Part shown: in pieces, positions 12,198-13,840 of the stretch
How positions within the stretch are numbered: position 1 is the first letter of the stretch
Layout: every line of letters starts with the position of its first letter
Assembly: GCA_023231265.1 (NCBI GenBank)
Contig: JALNVT010000044.1
Coordinates: 1-13,840, forward strand
Direction of reading: 5' to 3'
Length of the DNA: 13,840 bases
From: Sphaerochaetaceae bacterium
GTDB taxonomy: Bacteria; Spirochaetota; Spirochaetia; Sphaerochaetales; Sphaerochaetaceae
Translations under genes and position numbers: made by a program
The notes under the pieces: model-generated
Databases searched by the model: none
Seen by the model: the letters and a program-made list of their open reading frames with translations, nothing else
Told to the model about the DNA's origin: nothing

Positions 12198-13840
12198 ATG
12201 AGAATAAATGAAAAAACAGTGAGTGATCTTGGTTTTGATCAGGTACTGAGCAAGATGAAGAAGAATGCACTCAGTGAAGCAGGTGCAGCTCGACTTGAGA
12301 GAAGAGCATTCACCACAAATAAAGAGAAACTATCTGAAATACAGAACAGGGTCGATGTCATAAAGACATTGATTGAGAACCCAAGAGTCAACAATCCGAT
12401 GGCTTTTGTTGATTTGAAAAATGTATTCAATGAGTTGAATATAACATATCAGAGCTTGGATGGAATTGAATTGCTTGATGCAGCATCTTACATTGAAAGT
12501 GCTAAATCACTATGCCATTTCCTTCACTCTCCGATTTTTGACAATCGTCCAAATTCCCTTGTTAAGGATTTAGTGGGAGAGGAGATTGATGAAGATTTGA
12601 TCAGATATCAGAATGAAGCATTCTATGCTTTGGATGATACAGGTAAGATCAAAGACAGTCATCCGGCAATAAAACGTCTTGTAGATAAGGTGGAGAGTGC
12701 AAGAAGCTCTCGTTCCTCTTTCTCAAAGAGTTTCATAAGAAGCAACAAAGAATCTCTTCAAAACGATGTTGAGACAATTCGTGATGATAGGATAGTTGTT
12801 GCTGTCAAAGCAGATAGCAAGGCAAAAGTCAAGGGTTTTGTTCATAGCTCAAGTGCCTCAGGGAATACCATCTTCATGGAGCCCTATCAGTTGGTTGAAT
12901 TGAACAACTCTGTAATTCTTGCTGAGCAGCAGATTCTTATTGAGATGGCCAAAATTTATGGTGAGCTCACAAAGAGCTTGAGAGCAATTGAAGACAAGCT
13001 TCGTACCTTATCTTCAAAGGTGATCAAAGCTGATGTTCTTTACGCACTTGCAAGTTGGGCATCAAAGAATCACTGCAGCAAGACAAATCTTGATAAGAAT
13101 TCAACAAAACTGCTCATGGCTCGCCATCCACTCCTCGGTGAGAAAGCTGTTCCCATCACATTTGAGATAGAAGATAACATAAAAGCTGTTGTTCTATCTG
13201 GACCAAATGCAGGTGGTAAGACAGTAACAATAAAAACTGTAGGTCTGTTTGCACTCATAAACCAATTCTGTGGATTCATTCCATGTCATGAAGGATCAAC
13301 TCTTCCTATATTTGATAAGATATATACTGATATCGGAGATGATCAGAGCATTGAAGAAGCTCTTTCAACTTTCAGTGGTCACATGAACACCCTATCAAAT
13401 ATATTGAAGAATACAACTGATAAATCTCTTGTCATTCTTGATGAGCTTGGATCTGGAACAGATCCAACAGAAGGTGGAGCTATTGCCTGCAGTGTTGTTG
13501 ATTTTCTGAAAGATAAAGCAAAGCTATCTCTGATAACATCACACCAAGCAGCTTTGAAATTGAAAGCTTATGGTGAGGACAATTTATTGAATGCTTCAAT
13601 GGAATTCAATGAATCATCACATCTTCCAACTTTCCGAGTTGTAACAGGACTTCCTGGAGACTCTCATGCAATTGATACTGCTGAAAGAATGAATCTTCCA
13701 ACTGAAGTGATAAGCAAGGCAAAGCAATATCTTGGTTCCGATTCTCTGCAGATGAGTGAGATCATAAAATCTCTTGAAAGAAAGAGAGAGGAAGCCAGAG
13801 AGAGATTGGCTAAAATTGAAGAGATGGAAGCAAAGCTTCG
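12198..13840 (+). CDS. mutS2: Endonuclease/ribosome-rescue ATPase MutS2 (3' end outside window)
   Basis: An open frame of 547 codons runs off the window end without a stop. It begins MRINEKTVSDLGFDQVL, typical of MutS2, then has the helical core and clamp regions, including DDRIVVAVKAD and HSSSASGNTIFMEP. The ATPase domain follows: Walker A GPNAGGKT (335-342), STFSGHM and Walker B VILDELGSGTDPTEGG (from 412). After it comes NASMEF and a charged helix (ERKREEARERLAKIEEME) at the edge. The C-terminal KOW/Smr part expected for the family lies beyond the window. Two usually conserved spots differ: TSHQ in place of the common THY, and PGDSHAI in place of PGRSNAF. MutS2 acts on collided ribosomes in Bacillus and has also been linked to recombination control. 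The ribosome-binding site is weak (AGAG, 12189-12192), and coupling to rsgA is likely. Confidence 0.95.
   Translation, partial: MRINEKTVSDLGFDQVLSKMKKNALSEAGAARLERRAFTTNKEKLSEIQNRVDVIKTLIENPRVNNPMAFVDLKNVFNELNITYQSLDGIELLDAASYIESAKSLCHFLHSPIFDNRPNSLVKDLVGEEIDEDLIRYQNEAFYALDDTGKIKDSHPAIKRLVDKVESARSSRSSFSKSFIRSNKESLQNDVETIRDDRIVVAVKADSKAKVKGFVHSSSASGNTIFMEPYQLVELNNSVILAEQQILIEMAKIYGELTKSLRAIEDKLRTLSSKVIKADVLYALASWASKNHCSKTNLDKNSTKLLMARHPLLGEKAVPITFEIEDNIKAVVLSGPNAGGKTVTIKTVGLFALINQFCGFIPCHEGSTLPIFDKIYTDIGDDQSIEEALSTFSGHMNTLSNILKNTTDKSLVILDELGSGTDPTEGGAIACSVVDFLKDKAKLSLITSHQAALKLKAYGEDNLLNASMEFNESSHLPTFRVVTGLPGDSHAIDTAERMNLPTEVISKAKQYLGSDSLQMSEIIKSLERKREEARERLAKIEEMEAKL

Overview
The window is AT-rich DNA from a Gram-negative-type bacterium, most likely a host-associated, low-GC spirochaete (Treponema/Sphaerochaeta-like). 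This is an inference from a type I signal peptide ending AFA followed by GGNKEAE, a pattern I associate with spirochaete solute-binding proteins, and from the mix of RsgA, MutS2, a PF06541 membrane protein and a YggS protein. No single gene fixes the genus. I see no phage, insertion sequence, CRISPR array or defence cassette; most of the window is ordinary chromosomal housekeeping and nutrient uptake.

Layout. (1) 1-1050, minus strand: three identical tRNA-Val(UAC) genes. Each is a self-contained cassette with a TTGACA-17 bp promoter, an A/T tract upstream of it, and a terminator hairpin starting one or two bases after the tRNA. (2) 1283-6444, plus strand: a complete peptide-type ABC importer, consisting of a periplasmic binding protein, two permeases and two ATPases. 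The four inner-membrane and cytoplasmic genes overlap by 8-14 bp. A nested inverted repeat separates the binding-protein gene from the permeases. (3) 6520-7419: a PF06541 membrane protein with a charged helical tail and its own candidate promoter. (4) 7555-9642: a tight run of a YggS-type PLP-binding protein, a small unknown exported or membrane protein, and an RluA-family pseudouridine synthase with an acidic insertion. (5) 9649-10877, minus strand: a two-gene unit, translationally coupled by ATGA. It encodes a pentapeptide-repeat protein with an N-terminal Cys/His cluster and a metallo-beta-lactamase-fold protein whose HxHxDH motif reads HRHESH. (6) 11224-13840, plus strand: rsgA followed by mutS2, which runs off the window end.

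How the genes fit together. The importer is a standard five-part system for peptides or a similar solute. RluA-type synthase, RsgA and MutS2 all act on ribosomes or rRNA. The least explained part is the divergent region around 10.9-11.2 kb. There, both outward genes (the pentapeptide gene and rsgA) lack a Shine-Dalgarno sequence and have a promoter-like -10 box exactly six bases before the ATG, which suggests leaderless transcripts. The pentapeptide/metallo-hydrolase pair is the best candidate for something undescribed, but the sequence does not give its function.
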